From contig CAKUFZ010000005.1 of the NCBI GenBank assembly GCA_934654475.1, positions 53,123-117,122 on the forward strand: DNA of 64,000 bases, written 5' to 3'. The stretch is from an uncultured Coriobacteriales bacterium (GTDB taxonomy: Bacteria; Actinomycetota; Coriobacteriia; Coriobacteriales; UMGS124). The notes under the pieces are model-generated. The model saw only the letters and a list, made by a program, of their open reading frames with translations, was not told the DNA's origin and searched no databases. The translations under genes and the position numbers were made by a program. This document shows positions 11,428-20,381 of the stretch, one piece after another (position 1 is the first letter of the stretch; every line of letters begins with the position of its first letter).

Positions 11428-12347
11428 GCGGCGTGAATATGGCCGTCGATTTTGCCGGCATCAAGATGAAGAACCCCATCAACACCGCCTCCGGCACGTT
11501 TGGTGCGGGTTATCAGTTCCAGCACTTCATGGACGTCACCGCCCTGGGCGCCATCACCACCAAGGGCGCCTCCGCCGTGCCGTGGCCGGGAAACCCCCAG
11601 CCCCGCATGGCCGAGGTCTGCTCGGGCATGCTCAACTCGGTTGGTCTCACCAACCCCGGCGTGCGTGCTCTTGTGGAGGACTGCGGCGAGTATCTCGAGG
11701 GCCTCACAAAGGCCGGTACGGCGGTCATCTGCCAGGTTGCCGGCCACAGCGTCCAAGAGTACATCGACGCGCTCGACCTCTACGAGGAGCTTGCCCCGTG
11801 GGCGAGCGGCTTTGAGCTCAACATCTCCTGCCCCAACGTCTCGAAGGGCGGCCTGGCCATGGGTGCCACGCCCGAGAGCGCGGCGGAGGTCGTGGCCGCA
11901 TGTCGCCCGCACACCAAGCGCCCCCTCATCGTGAAGCTGGCGCCCGCCCGCGCCAAGGAGGTCGCTCCCGCCGTTGAGGCTGCCGGTGCCGACGGCCTCA
12001 CCGTCATCAACACGATTCCCGCGATGTCCATCGACGTGCGCACGCGCAAAAGCCGCGTGTCGCGTCCCACGGCCGGTCTCTCCGGTCCCGCCATCCATGC
12101 CATCGCGGTACGCATCGCCTGGGAGGTCTGCCAGGCCGTGAGCATCCCTGTGTGCGGCATCGGCGGCATCACTTCCGGCGAGGACGCAGCCGAGTTCATT
12201 CTTGCAGGCTGCCGCGCCGTGTCGGTGGGCACTCAGAACATGGTGGAGCCCGCCGCCTCTGTGCGCATCCTCGGCGAGCTCGAGCAGTGGGCCGAGAGCC
12301 AGGGCGTTTCCGACATCAACGAGCTCGTGGGAGGTTTCATATGCTAG
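11424..12347 (+). CDS. pyrD: Dihydroorotate dehydrogenase, class 1B catalytic subunit
   Basis: 307-residue FMN TIM-barrel enzyme oxidising dihydroorotate to orotate. FELNISCPNV carries the class 1 active-site cysteine, and KLAPA, NTIPAMSID and GIGGITSGEDA are FMN/substrate segments. GTG 11424 sits 7 nt after CGGAGG (11411-11416) and overlaps the pyrK stop; ATG 11439 is a weaker alternative. It partners with PyrK upstream. pyrF follows with a 7-bp overlap. Confidence 0.97.
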   Translation: MSGVNMAVDFAGIKMKNPINTASGTFGAGYQFQHFMDVTALGAITTKGASAVPWPGNPQPRMAEVCSGMLNSVGLTNPGVRALVEDCGEYLEGLTKAGTAVICQVAGHSVQEYIDALDLYEELAPWASGFELNISCPNVSKGGLAMGATPESAAEVVAACRPHTKRPLIVKLAPARAKEVAPAVEAAGADGLTVINTIPAMSIDVRTRKSRVSRPTAGLSGPAIHAIAVRIAWEVCQAVSIPVCGIGGITSGEDAAEFILAGCRAVSVGTQNMVEPAASVRILGELEQWAESQGVSDINELVGGFIC

Positions 12348-13078
12348 AGGCTGCCGATCACGTCATCGTCGCGTTCGACTGCACCCAGGAGCGCGCCTAC
12401 GAGCTGGCCGACGAGCTTTCCGGCCAACTTGCCTGGGCCAAGGTCGGCATGGAGCTCTTCTATGCCTGCGGCGCCGACCTCGTGCGCGACCTCAAGGCCC
12501 GTGGTCTCAAGGTGTTCCTCGACCTCAAGCTCAACGACATCCCCAACACCGTGAAGTGCGCCTCGCGCGTGCTTGCCGGCCTGGGTGTCGACATGATGAC
12601 GATTCACGCCTCGGGCGGTCCGGCCATGGTGGCTGCTGCCCGTGAGGGCCTCGACGAGGGCGCGGCGGCCGCCGGCCTGCCTGCACCCAAGCTCCTCGCC
12701 GTCACGGTGCTCACGAGCATGGACGCCGCCCAGCTTGCCGCCGTGGGCGTGGAGCATCCCATCGCCAAGCAGGCCGACCTGCTTGCCCGCATGGCGCTCG
12801 ACAACGGTGCCGACGGCGTTGTGTGCTCTGCCTTCGAGGCTGCCGCCATGCGCCGCTCCCTCGGTGAGCAGGCCCTCATCGTGACGCCCGGCATCCGCCC
12901 CGCGGGTGCCGCCGCGGGCGACCAGTCCCGCGTCGCGACGCCTGCCATGGCCATCGGCGAGGGTTCGACCCACCTGGTCGTGGGTCGTCCCGTCACGAAG
13001 GCCGACGTTCCCGCCACGGCCCTGTCTGCCATCCTCGACGAGGTGCAGGGCGTGCTCGACCAGGCGAAGGGTGAGTAG
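12341..13078 (+). CDS. pyrF: Orotidine 5'-phosphate decarboxylase
   Basis: 245 residues. The catalytic motif FLDLKLNDIPNTV holds the Asp-Lys-Asp array; HVIVAFDCTQ is the N-terminal strand and TPGIRPAG the phosphate loop. It converts OMP to UMP. Start ATG 12341 has GGGAGG (12329-12334) 6 nt upstream and overlaps pyrD. No pyrE (orotate phosphoribosyltransferase) is found in the operon or elsewhere in the window, so that step must be encoded elsewhere. gmk follows after a single base. Confidence 0.97.
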   Translation: MLEAADHVIVAFDCTQERAYELADELSGQLAWAKVGMELFYACGADLVRDLKARGLKVFLDLKLNDIPNTVKCASRVLAGLGVDMMTIHASGGPAMVAAAREGLDEGAAAAGLPAPKLLAVTVLTSMDAAQLAAVGVEHPIAKQADLLARMALDNGADGVVCSAFEAAAMRRSLGEQALIVTPGIRPAGAAAGDQSRVATPAMAIGEGSTHLVVGRPVTKADVPATALSAILDEVQGVLDQAKGE

Positions 13079-13079
13079 C

Positions 13080-13631
13080 ATGGGCCGTCTCTTCGTCGTC
13101 TCCGGTCCTGCCGGCGCAGGCAAGGGCACCATTTTGGGCCGCGTGCGCGAGCAACGCCCCGACCTGGCGCTCAGCGTCTCCGCCACGACGCGCGCCCCGC
13201 GTGTCGGCGAGCAGGAGGGCGTCTCCTACTACTTCCTCACCGAGGAGGAGTTCCGTCGTCGCATCGACGCCGGCGACTTCCTCGAGTGGGCCAACGTTCA
13301 CGGCAACCTCTACGGCACGCTGGTGAGCGAGGTTCGCTCCAGGCTTGAGGGCGCCTCGCTCATCCTGGAGATCGATCCTCAGGGTGCCATGAACGTGCGC
13401 CACATGATGCCCGACTGCGTGCTCGTCTTCATTGCCCCGCCGAGTGTGGAGGTGTTGCGCGAGCGCCTTATCGGACGCGGCTCTGAGACGCCGGAGACGC
13501 TTGCCGTGCGCTTGGCCGACGCCGAGCAAGAGATGCTGACCGCCAAAGATTATGACGAGGTTGTAGTTAACGACAATCTCGACGTTGCAGTTCAGCGTTT
13601 CATGGAGATAATGAAACGTTACGAAGACTAG
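13080..13631 (+). CDS. gmk: Guanylate kinase
   Basis: 183 residues, normal length. P-loop GPAGAGKGTI (9-18), then SATTRAPRVGEQEGVSYYF, the guanylate-kinase signature region. It phosphorylates GMP to GDP. One base separates it from the pyrF stop, so it is probably transcribed with the pyr operon, which would place a purine kinase partly under PyrR control. rpoZ lies 54 bp downstream, the common gmk-rpoZ pairing. Confidence 0.97.
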   Translation: MGRLFVVSGPAGAGKGTILGRVREQRPDLALSVSATTRAPRVGEQEGVSYYFLTEEEFRRRIDAGDFLEWANVHGNLYGTLVSEVRSRLEGASLILEIDPQGAMNVRHMMPDCVLVFIAPPSVEVLRERLIGRGSETPETLAVRLADAEQEMLTAKDYDEVVVNDNLDVAVQRFMEIMKRYED

Positions 13632-13685
13632 TAATCTTTAACCTGCAACACTCAGCCCATTCGGGCGGGTCTGGAAGGATGGATA

Positions 13686-14123
13686 ATGTCCGTAGTTGAT
13701 CCCACCATTGACGAGCTGCTTGCTGTGACCGACGAGAACCGCTTCCTTTTGTGCGAGATGGCGGCCCGCCGTGCCCGTGACATCAACGATATGATGCGCA
13801 ACCAGCACAACCGCGCTGAGCAGCTTGCTGATATCGAGGATATCTCGATGTTCATGAGCGACGACGAGGGCCATGCTCCCAACCCGCTTTCCATCGCCTT
13901 CAGCGAGATTGCTCCCAAGCATGACGAGGATGGCGACCTGGAGCCGGGTTCCCTGAGCTTTGACGAGCGCAACCTCAACAAGGCCCTCGGCCTTGCCGAG
14001 GCCCCCGAGGCTGAGGAAGAGGTCTCCATCGACGACCTCGTCTCCCAGATCGACGAGGCCCTCGAGGCTCAGCCCGCCGAGGCCGCCGAGGTTGCTGCCG
14101 ACGACGAGCCTGCGCAGGCTTAG
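13686..14123 (+). CDS. rpoZ: DNA-directed RNA polymerase omega subunit
   Basis: 145 residues. The conserved omega core occupies the N-terminal half: PTIDELLAVTDENRFLLCEMAARRARDIND is followed by a variable middle. The C-terminal 50 residues are an acidic, low-complexity tail (APEAEEEVSI, EVAADDEPAQA), making it longer than a minimal omega of about 90. Omega assists assembly of the beta' subunit. GGAAGGA lies just upstream of ATG 13686. The downstream thiI starts 2 bp after the stop. Confidence 0.92.
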   Translation: MSVVDPTIDELLAVTDENRFLLCEMAARRARDINDMMRNQHNRAEQLADIEDISMFMSDDEGHAPNPLSIAFSEIAPKHDEDGDLEPGSLSFDERNLNKALGLAEAPEAEEEVSIDDLVSQIDEALEAQPAEAAEVAADDEPAQA

Positions 14124-14125
14124 TC

Positions 14126-15370
14126 GTGGCGGCGTTTGTTTGCCTGGTCCACTATCACGAGATCGGTCTCAAGGGAAACAATCGCAGCACGTTCGAGCAT
14201 AAGTTGATCGACAACTTGCGGGCAACCCTCAAGGGGTTGCCCGTTTCGTCTGTCGAGCGAATCTCCGGACACCTGCTTGTGAGGCTTGCCCCTGCTGCCG
14301 ACTATGATGCGGCCATGACTGTCTATGGGCGCATTCGCCAGACCCCTGGCGTCGCCCGCGTGTCGTTTGCTCGCTGCTGCGAGGTCTCAAGCGAGCAGTA
14401 TTGCGAGGCGGCCTATCTCGAGCTTGCCGCATCAGGCGATTTCGAGAGCTTCAAGGTCGACTCGCGCCGCTCCAACACCAACATCGCCCTCAATTCGCTC
14501 GACCTCAACAAGGAGGTCGGCTCGTATCTGTGCGAGCGCTTCCCCGACAAGGTCGTGCGCATGAAGGGACAGGACCGCACGGTCCACGTCTACGTCATCC
14601 AGGGCTCGGTCTACGTGTACGTCAAGACCGACGAGGGCGTCGGCGGTCTTCCGGTCGGCTCGGCCGGCAAGGTCATCTCGCTTCTGAGCAGTGGCATCGA
14701 CTCCCCGGTGGCTTCTTGGCGCATGCTGCGTCGAGGGGCGATTGTCGTGGGCCTGCACTTCTCGGGCCGTCCTCAGACCTCTGACACGAGCGAGTGGCTT
14801 GTGCAGGACATCATCGAGAAGCTGTCGCCTGCCGGCGGCTTCGGAAGGCTCTACGTGGTGCCGTTCGGCGACATTCAGCGCCGTATTGCCCGCGCCGTGC
14901 CCGATGACCTGCGCATCATCATGTATCGCCGCATGATGTTCTCGTTTGCCTGTCGCTTGTCTGCCATCGAGCATGCAAAGGCCCTGGTCACGGGCGAGAG
15001 CTTGGGTCAGGTTGCCTCTCAGACGCTTGAGAACATCATGGCGGTCGACGAGATGTCCACCATTCCCGTGTTCCGTCCGCTTATCGGCAGCGACAAGCGC
15101 GAGATTATGGCGGAGGCCGAGCGCCTCGGCACGCTTGAGATCTCCAATCAGAAGGCGGCCGACTGCTGCACGCTCTTCATGCCGCGCAGCCCCGAGACGC
15201 ACGTGCGTCTTTCCGAGGCCCACGAGGTGTGGGACTTGTTCGACCACGAGGCCATGCTCGACGAGATGATGGACCTTCTGGAGTACCGCAGCTTCAACTG
15301 CCCCTCTTATGTGGCTCCCAAGCAGTTCCACGAGATCCATCCCGAGCTTGCTCCCGCCTTGAAGCTCTAG
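14126..15370 (+). CDS. thiI: tRNA 4-thiouridine synthase ThiI
   Basis: 414 residues: an N-terminal ferredoxin-like/THUMP region (about 1-165) and a PP-loop AANH domain with SSGIDSPVASWRM, which adenylates U8 of tRNA. There is no C-terminal rhodanese domain, so it is the short form, which in other bacteria takes persulfide sulfur from a partner cysteine desulfurase; a desulfurase gene lies at 51.8 kb. GTG 14126 follows the rpoZ stop by two bases. A strong terminator lies about 120 bp downstream. Confidence 0.95.
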   Translation: MAAFVCLVHYHEIGLKGNNRSTFEHKLIDNLRATLKGLPVSSVERISGHLLVRLAPAADYDAAMTVYGRIRQTPGVARVSFARCCEVSSEQYCEAAYLELAASGDFESFKVDSRRSNTNIALNSLDLNKEVGSYLCERFPDKVVRMKGQDRTVHVYVIQGSVYVYVKTDEGVGGLPVGSAGKVISLLSSGIDSPVASWRMLRRGAIVVGLHFSGRPQTSDTSEWLVQDIIEKLSPAGGFGRLYVVPFGDIQRRIARAVPDDLRIIMYRRMMFSFACRLSAIEHAKALVTGESLGQVASQTLENIMAVDEMSTIPVFRPLIGSDKREIMAEAERLGTLEISNQKAADCCTLFMPRSPETHVRLSEAHEVWDLFDHEAMLDEMMDLLEYRSFNCPSYVAPKQFHEIHPELAPALKL

Positions 15371-15388
15371 CCCCAAGGCGCGATACGC

Positions 15389-15441
15389 GTGACGGGCGTC
15401 ACACGCCGCGTGACGCAGGTCACATGTGACGTACTTGTGAC
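15389..15441 (+). promoter_or_regulatory. Cluster of GTGAC/GTCAC inverted repeats
   Basis: Four GTGAC half-sites on the + strand (15389, 15410, 15426, 15437) and three GTCAC in between form the inverted repeats GTGACGGGCGTCAC (15389-15402), GTGACGCAGGTCAC (15410-15423) and the perfect palindrome GTCACATGTGAC (15419-15430). The first two repeats are 21 bp apart, two helical turns. An A/T-rich stretch follows. The layout suggests a dimeric DNA-binding regulator, possibly CRP/FNR-like (TGTGA-type half-sites); it could also fold as RNA. Confidence 0.5.
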
Positions 15442-15487
15442 AAAATTAATGTGTCTACCTGCTGGTTTGACGCAATTGAGACAAGAC

Positions 15488-15530
15488 ACACCCCCGTGGT
15501 GAGCCGTATGGTTCGCTGCGGGGGTGTTTT
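15488..15530 (+). terminator. Rho-independent terminator after thiI
   Basis: ACACCCCCG (15488-15496) pairs perfectly with CGGGGGTGT (15519-15527) across a 22-nt loop, followed by TTTT. It most likely ends the pyr-gmk-rpoZ-thiI transcription run. Because comEA begins almost immediately after, the structure could also attenuate comEA transcription started at the GTGAC-repeat region. Confidence 0.8.
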
Positions 15531-15584
15531 GTTGTGGCTCAGGTGAAGTCGTCTCAGTTCAAACAAATGCGCGTAGGGAGCCCT

Positions 15585-16595
15585 GTGGATGATTGCGGCG
15601 GAAGGGCGGGTGTTGACTGCTGCGCGGCAAGACAGCCTGCAGAAGACGGATCGGTGCCAGGCCAGTCTGCTGCGGGTCAATCCGTTTCGTTCGACTATGC
15701 CAGCCGCATGGGGACGGTGCGCGAGCGGGCACGGCAAGCGTTGAAGGTCCAGATGCCCTCGAAGCCCGTGTTGGTTGCCATCGCCGTGCTCATGGCGGTT
15801 TGCATTGCGCTCGGAGTCGTTGCGGTGCGTGGCGTGTTCGACACCGGCGTTGTCATCACGCGCGGTTCAGATTATGTGACGCAATCAAATGGCGATGAGT
15901 CATCTCAGGGAAGCGCTGAGCCGGAACCTGGGCCGGAGGTGACGCGGCTGGAGTCAGGACTGCCTGCGGAAGGGTCGGCAACGACGGGGCCGCATGCGGG
16001 CTCGGACGCCGCAGGGCCGGCTGCAGCGAGCTCGACGGTGATAGGGTCGGATACGATGAGTTCGGTTGCTGCAGGGGCGGGAGTTCCCGGTGTAAGCGTG
16101 CAATCTGCCGATCCTGCCGATACCGTTGCGGCCGATACAGTCAACGATGCACACATATGCATATATGTGGCTGGTAGTGTTACCAATCCCGGCGTGTACA
16201 ACCTCGCCGAGGGCTCGCGCGTGTATGAGGCAATCGAAATGGCAGGCGGAGCAGCTCCCGGGGCAGATTTGACCTCCATCAACCTCGCAAAGCCCCTGAC
16301 TGACGCCGAAATGGTCTATGTTCCGGCGGAGGGGGAGACGCCGTCGGCCTCGTATGCGGCGGTCGCGGCCCCGACGTCTGCTGCGGGGGGCGCCCAGGGT
16401 TCCGGGCCTGTTAACATCAACACGGCCGGTGTCGAGGAACTCAAGACGCTCAACGGCATTGGTGACTCGCTCGCTCAGGCCATTGTCGACGACCGGGAGC
16501 GCAATGGGCCTTTTACGAGCGTCGACGATCTTGTGCGCGTGAGCGGCATTGGAGCCAAGACGCTTGCGAGGTTCGCGGACAAGGTCTGCGTATGA
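15585..16595 (+). CDS. comEA: Competence protein ComEA (DNA receptor)
   Basis: About 336 residues. A single membrane anchor (VLVAIAVLMAVCIALGVVAV) is followed by a long Ser/Ala/Gly/Glu-rich linker. Then comes an SLBB-like domain (CIYVAGSVTNPGVYNL) and a C-terminal helix-hairpin-helix pair (VNINTAGVEELKTLNGIG, VRVSGIGAKTLARF). ComEA binds incoming double-stranded DNA at the cell surface. The start is uncertain: GTG 15585 has AGGGAG just upstream; GTG 15534 is longer but lies on the terminator edge; ATG 15708 would remove a Cys-rich, doubtful N-terminus. comEC overlaps the stop. Confidence 0.88.
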   Translation: MDDCGGRAGVDCCAARQPAEDGSVPGQSAAGQSVSFDYASRMGTVRERARQALKVQMPSKPVLVAIAVLMAVCIALGVVAVRGVFDTGVVITRGSDYVTQSNGDESSQGSAEPEPGPEVTRLESGLPAEGSATTGPHAGSDAAGPAAASSTVIGSDTMSSVAAGAGVPGVSVQSADPADTVAADTVNDAHICIYVAGSVTNPGVYNLAEGSRVYEAIEMAGGAAPGADLTSINLAKPLTDAEMVYVPAEGETPSASYAAVAAPTSAAGGAQGSGPVNINTAGVEELKTLNGIGDSLAQAIVDDRERNGPFTSVDDLVRVSGIGAKTLARFADKVCV

Positions 16596-19042
16596 GGGGA
16601 GGGAACCGCAGGAAAGATTCTGACATGCCCGTGCGGCCCACACTTCCTGTGGCGCTGCCGTGCGCCTTCTGCGTGTGGGCGGCGGTGTGGTGGGTGGGTC
16701 AGAGCCGGGATGGCAGCGTTGCCATCCCGGTTCTGGTCGTTCCCGTCGCATCTTTGGCGATAGCTGCGCTTATGGCCGGCAAATGGTTCGGCAAGCCCGC
16801 GGCGCTCTTGTTTGCAGCGCTTGCCGCGTCATGGGCCTTTGGTTTTGTAACAGCAAGCCTGCACTTTGCCCAGCAAGACGCAGCGGCCGCCGATGCCAGG
16901 CGGGAGGGCGTTGCCTCGTATGCCTACGTGGTGCAGACAGACCCGCGCACGTCCTCGTACGGAAGCGTGCGCTTTCGCGCTCGTGCGGTACCCCGCGAAG
17001 GCGTGGACGCGTCGAGTTTCGACGTGTGGGTGAGCCTCAGCCTCGACTCCGAGGGCTCCCAAGAGCTCCCGCATCTGGGGGAGGTCCTCGATCTGCGTGG
17101 CGCCTTCGTGAGTCTCGACCGCACGCAGGATTACGAGGCGAGCCTCTACCTGCAGGGATGCGCGCTTAAAGTCCGTGCTATTGACGCTGGCTCGCGGGGG
17201 TTCGCGTCTGGTCCCGTGGGCGCGGTTCGCTCTTTCAGGGCGCAGATGCTTTCTCGCCTCGGCCCTCTGGATGAGGAGGCTCCGTCCCTTATTGCGGGCG
17301 TTGCGTTTGGCGACCAAGCGGCTGTCGCGGCAAGTGGTGTTTCCGATACGTTTTCAAAACTCGGCCTCTCGCACCTTGTCGCAGTGTCGGGGTCGCACCT
17401 TGCTTTGGTGGCGAGTCTTGCCTCGGCCCTTGTGGCGCGAGCGCGGCTGAGGCCCTCGGCCAGGTCGACGGTTCTTGTGGCGCTGCTGGCCTTCTATGTG
17501 TGCCTCACTGGCTTCCAACTCTCCGCACTGCGTGCTTTCGTCATGTCGGCCGTGGGATTGCTGGCCGCCGTGGTGGGCAGGCGGTCGCAGGGTCTGGCAT
17601 CGATTGGCCTGGCCGCGCTTGTGCTTGTGTTCGTCTCCCCGGCATGTGTCTTCTCCCTGGGCTTCCAACTATCGGTGGCATCGGTTTTCGCGCTTGTCAT
17701 GTTCGGCCGCCTCGCGCAATCATGGATGGAGGCGCTCCTGCCGCGCCGTTGTCCCCAGGGGCTTGTCGAGACGCTCTCACTGACGTTGCTGGCGCAGGCG
17801 GCGACGATGCCCATGACCCTGCCCGTCTTTGGTACCGTGCCTGTGCTGTCGCCGCTGGCAAACGTCGTGTTTGTCCCGTTGGTAAGTGTCGTGCTGCTGG
17901 CGGGTCTTGTGTGGTGCGTGCTCGTCCCGTGGGCGCCCCCGCTCGCCGCGGCGGTTCTTTGGGTTGATCAGGTACTGTCGGGCATCGTTTGCCATGCAGC
18001 CGATGGCCTGGCAAGCCTGGGGGCGGTTACGCCCGTTGTCGAGTTGGGGGCGGCCCCTCTCTGGACGGCCGGCCTCGTTGCGGCGGCGCTTGCCTACGCC
18101 GTGTGGCCAAGTCCCAGCCCTCGGGTGGCCCGGCGGGCGTTTGCCCTGGTGTCTGCTGTTGCCACAGCCGCCTTCGTGGTGGTTGTTGTCTGGCCCGTGG
18201 AGCGGATGGTCGTGCTCGATATCGGGCAAGGCGATGCCATCTTGCTGCAGTCGGGCGGGGCTGCCGTTTTGGTCGACACGGGGCCCGACGACGCGGTGCT
18301 CGCCGCCCTCGCCCGCCAGCATGTCTGGAGGCTCGACGCAGTCGTCATCACCCACACCGACCTCGATCACGCGGGCGGCCTGGCCGAGCTCGTGGGTCAT
18401 GTGGGCGTCGACCGCGTGATCTTTGCGCAGGGGGTCTGGGACAAGCTCGTGCAAGAGTCTTCCGACCTTGTGGGCGTGGTGCAGGAGGGCCTGCACGCTC
18501 AAGTGGGGCAGGTCTGCGCAGGTGACACGCTGCAGGCGCGCAACCTGACCCTTTCGGTCCTGTGGCCGGAAGGACCGGTTGCCGGAGACGAGAACGTCGA
18601 CTCCATCGTCATGCTTGCTGCTTGGGGAAATGCGCCGGCGAGCTCGACTGCCGCTGATTCTGCCGGAAACCCTGGCGACGTGTCTCAGGCGTCGGGCGCT
18701 CCGACCATGACGGCCCTGCTTACGGGCGACGCCGAGAGCGAGGTGGTCGCCCCGCTCATCGAGCGCGGTTCCCTGGGTCACGTCGACGTGCTCAAGGTGG
18801 GTCATCACGGCTCGGCGGTCTCCACCACGCCTGAGATGGTGCGGGGTCTTTCCGCGTACGTGGGGGTTGCGAGCGCCGGCAAGGACAACTCGTACGGCCA
18901 TCCTCGGCAGGAGTGCGTCGACGCGGTGCTCGAGGGCGGCGCCCGCTTCGTCTGCACCGCAACGGCCGGCGACGTCACGTTTTGCCCGCAGGTCGATGCG
19001 ATAAGGGTGAGTTGTGCTCGGGAGCTGCCGTTTGCGGCGTGA
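16592..19042 (+). CDS. comEC: DNA uptake channel ComEC/Rec2
   Basis: 816 residues with the three ComEC parts: an N-terminal DUF4131 region, the multi-span competence domain (FSKLGLSHLVAVSGSHLAL is the family motif) and a C-terminal metallo-beta-lactamase-like domain (HTDLDHAGG, VGHHGSAVST). It forms the inner-membrane channel for single-stranded DNA. ATG 16592 overlaps the comEA stop (ATGA); ATG 16625 with AGGAAAG upstream is an alternative that would lose the positively charged RRK segment. The comEA-comEC-holA order is widespread. Confidence 0.95.
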   Translation: MRGGNRRKDSDMPVRPTLPVALPCAFCVWAAVWWVGQSRDGSVAIPVLVVPVASLAIAALMAGKWFGKPAALLFAALAASWAFGFVTASLHFAQQDAAAADARREGVASYAYVVQTDPRTSSYGSVRFRARAVPREGVDASSFDVWVSLSLDSEGSQELPHLGEVLDLRGAFVSLDRTQDYEASLYLQGCALKVRAIDAGSRGFASGPVGAVRSFRAQMLSRLGPLDEEAPSLIAGVAFGDQAAVAASGVSDTFSKLGLSHLVAVSGSHLALVASLASALVARARLRPSARSTVLVALLAFYVCLTGFQLSALRAFVMSAVGLLAAVVGRRSQGLASIGLAALVLVFVSPACVFSLGFQLSVASVFALVMFGRLAQSWMEALLPRRCPQGLVETLSLTLLAQAATMPMTLPVFGTVPVLSPLANVVFVPLVSVVLLAGLVWCVLVPWAPPLAAAVLWVDQVLSGIVCHAADGLASLGAVTPVVELGAAPLWTAGLVAAALAYAVWPSPSPRVARRAFALVSAVATAAFVVVVVWPVERMVVLDIGQGDAILLQSGGAAVLVDTGPDDAVLAALARQHVWRLDAVVITHTDLDHAGGLAELVGHVGVDRVIFAQGVWDKLVQESSDLVGVVQEGLHAQVGQVCAGDTLQARNLTLSVLWPEGPVAGDENVDSIVMLAAWGNAPASSTAADSAGNPGDVSQASGAPTMTALLTGDAESEVVAPLIERGSLGHVDVLKVGHHGSAVSTTPEMVRGLSAYVGVASAGKDNSYGHPRQECVDAVLEGGARFVCTATAGDVTFCPQVDAIRVSCARELPFAA

Positions 19043-19047
19043 CGATG

Positions 19048-19056
19048 TGGTAGCCT
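19048..19056 (+). promoter_or_regulatory. Possible extended -10 promoter for holA
   Basis: TGGTAGCCT fits the TGnTAnnnT pattern seen before several genes in this window. It lies 5 bp after the comEC stop and 90 bp before holA. No convincing -35 was seen. Confidence 0.3.
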
Positions 19057-19146
19057 GTGGCACATTGCGCACCGCATGCCCGCCCGGGTCATCGCGGGGC
19101 GAGCTGTGCGCACGTTAGACTGTAACGTTTTCAAAAGGGGAGTCCT

Positions 19147-20145
19147 GTGGCCAAGTCTGAGCCCGCCGCCCTGCTTGCGGCATATGTCACGGTAGGCACC
19201 GACGAGCTCAAGGCCTGCCGCGTGTTCGAGCGTATGGACAAGCGCCTCGAGGAGGCCGGCGGCGACCTCGACTTCGACCGCGAGGTCTTTGCGGGCGACA
19301 AGCTCGACGACCCGGCGCTTCTGCGCTCCTCGCTCGACGTGCTGCCCTTCACCTCGGAGATGCGCCTCGTGGTGCTGCACGACGTGGACAAGGCCCCCAA
19401 GCCCGTGACCGAGGCAATCGTCTCCTACCTGGAGAACCCCAACCCCACCACGGTGCTGCTCATGAGCGCCTCCAAGCTTGCCAAGACCACCCGCCTCTAC
19501 AAGGCGGTTGCGAAGTTCGGCGCCGGCGCAATCATCGACTGCGCTCCCAAGAAGGCCCGCGACCTCGTGTCGCAGGTCGTGGACATGGGCCGCTCGCATG
19601 GCCTGGTCCTCGACTTCGAGGCGGCGCAGAAGCTCGTGAGCCTGCTGGGCGAGTCCACGATGCTCATCGACAACGAGCTGCGCAAGCTCGCGGGGATGTT
19701 TCCGCAGGCGCGCATCGGCGCGGCGCAGGTCGAGGCCAACGTCAGCCGCGTCGCCCCGTTCAAGCCCTGGGACTTCACCGACCAGGTCATGAAGCGCGAT
19801 ACCCGCGCCGCCATGGAGATCTTCGCCCAGATTCCCTCAGGCGACCTCTACGGCCTCTTCTTGCAGACGGTCTCGACCCTGCGCGAGCTTCTGTGCGCCA
19901 AGGTCCTCGACGGCAGCGGGCGGGTAGGCGAGCTCGCCGAGCGGGTGGGGGAGCTGCGCGGCCGTCCCGTGCAGGCCTGGCAGCTGAAGAGCCATGTGGC
20001 TTCTTCGCGCAAGTACACCCTGCCTGAGCTGCGGCATGCCCTGGAGTCTGCGGCCGATTGCGACGCGGCGCTCAAGTCAAGCCCCGACAAGGAGCTCGTT
20101 CTCACGCGCTGGCTCCTGTCGTTCCTGGCTCCCTCTGGGCGCTAG
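19147..20145 (+). CDS. holA: DNA polymerase III delta subunit
   Basis: 332 residues. The AAA+-like delta fold is recognisable from LLAAYVTVGTDELKACRVFERM at the start, DPALLRSSLDVLPFTSEMRLVVLHD in domain I and NELRKLAGMFPQARIGAAQVEANVS in the middle. Delta opens the beta clamp during clamp loading. The GTG start at 19147 is preceded by AAGGGGAG. A 104-bp gap separates it from comEC, so it may have its own promoter. Confidence 0.93.
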   Translation: MAKSEPAALLAAYVTVGTDELKACRVFERMDKRLEEAGGDLDFDREVFAGDKLDDPALLRSSLDVLPFTSEMRLVVLHDVDKAPKPVTEAIVSYLENPNPTTVLLMSASKLAKTTRLYKAVAKFGAGAIIDCAPKKARDLVSQVVDMGRSHGLVLDFEAAQKLVSLLGESTMLIDNELRKLAGMFPQARIGAAQVEANVSRVAPFKPWDFTDQVMKRDTRAAMEIFAQIPSGDLYGLFLQTVSTLRELLCAKVLDGSGRVGELAERVGELRGRPVQAWQLKSHVASSRKYTLPELRHALESAADCDAALKSSPDKELVLTRWLLSFLAPSGR

Positions 20146-20243
20146 GACCCATAGGCCAGCCGTTTCTGCATATCGCCCAATTGTGCGGAAGTTCTGCGCA
20201 TGCAGATTATGTTGACGCACGCACGGGGTGTGTGCAATTCCCG

Positions 20244-20252
20244 TGTTATTAT
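20244..20252 (+). promoter_or_regulatory. Extended -10 promoter of rpsB
   Basis: TGTTATTAT (TGn plus TATTAT at 20247-20252) in an otherwise GC-rich gap, giving a start near 20259 and a leader of about 120 nt before rpsB. A TTGACG at 20212-20217 is too far upstream to pair with it. Confidence 0.55.
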
Positions 20253-20258
20253 TAGAGG

Positions 20259-20381
20259 GTTGCCAAAAGGCAGCATTCATCATTCACGCACGACTACTCC
20301 GGTGCTCCGGTGCCTGGCTCACACAGTCGGGTCGCATTCGGGGGTCGACATCGTGCGGAAGTCAAACCATGGAGGTTCGAA
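20259..20381 (+). promoter_or_regulatory. rpsB 5' leader, probably structured
   Basis: About 120 nt between the predicted start and the rpsB ATG. It holds a small hairpin TTGCC-AAAA-GGCAG near the 5' end and the repeated word CTCCGGTG/CTCCGGTGCC in the middle. S2 feedback leaders are known in several phyla, but this one matches no specific class that I can identify by eye. Confidence 0.35.

Noticed and set aside
20212..20252. TTGACG (20212) as -35 of the rpsB promoter
   Set aside because: The spacing to TATTAT is 29 bp, far too long; the TG extended -10 explains the promoter better.
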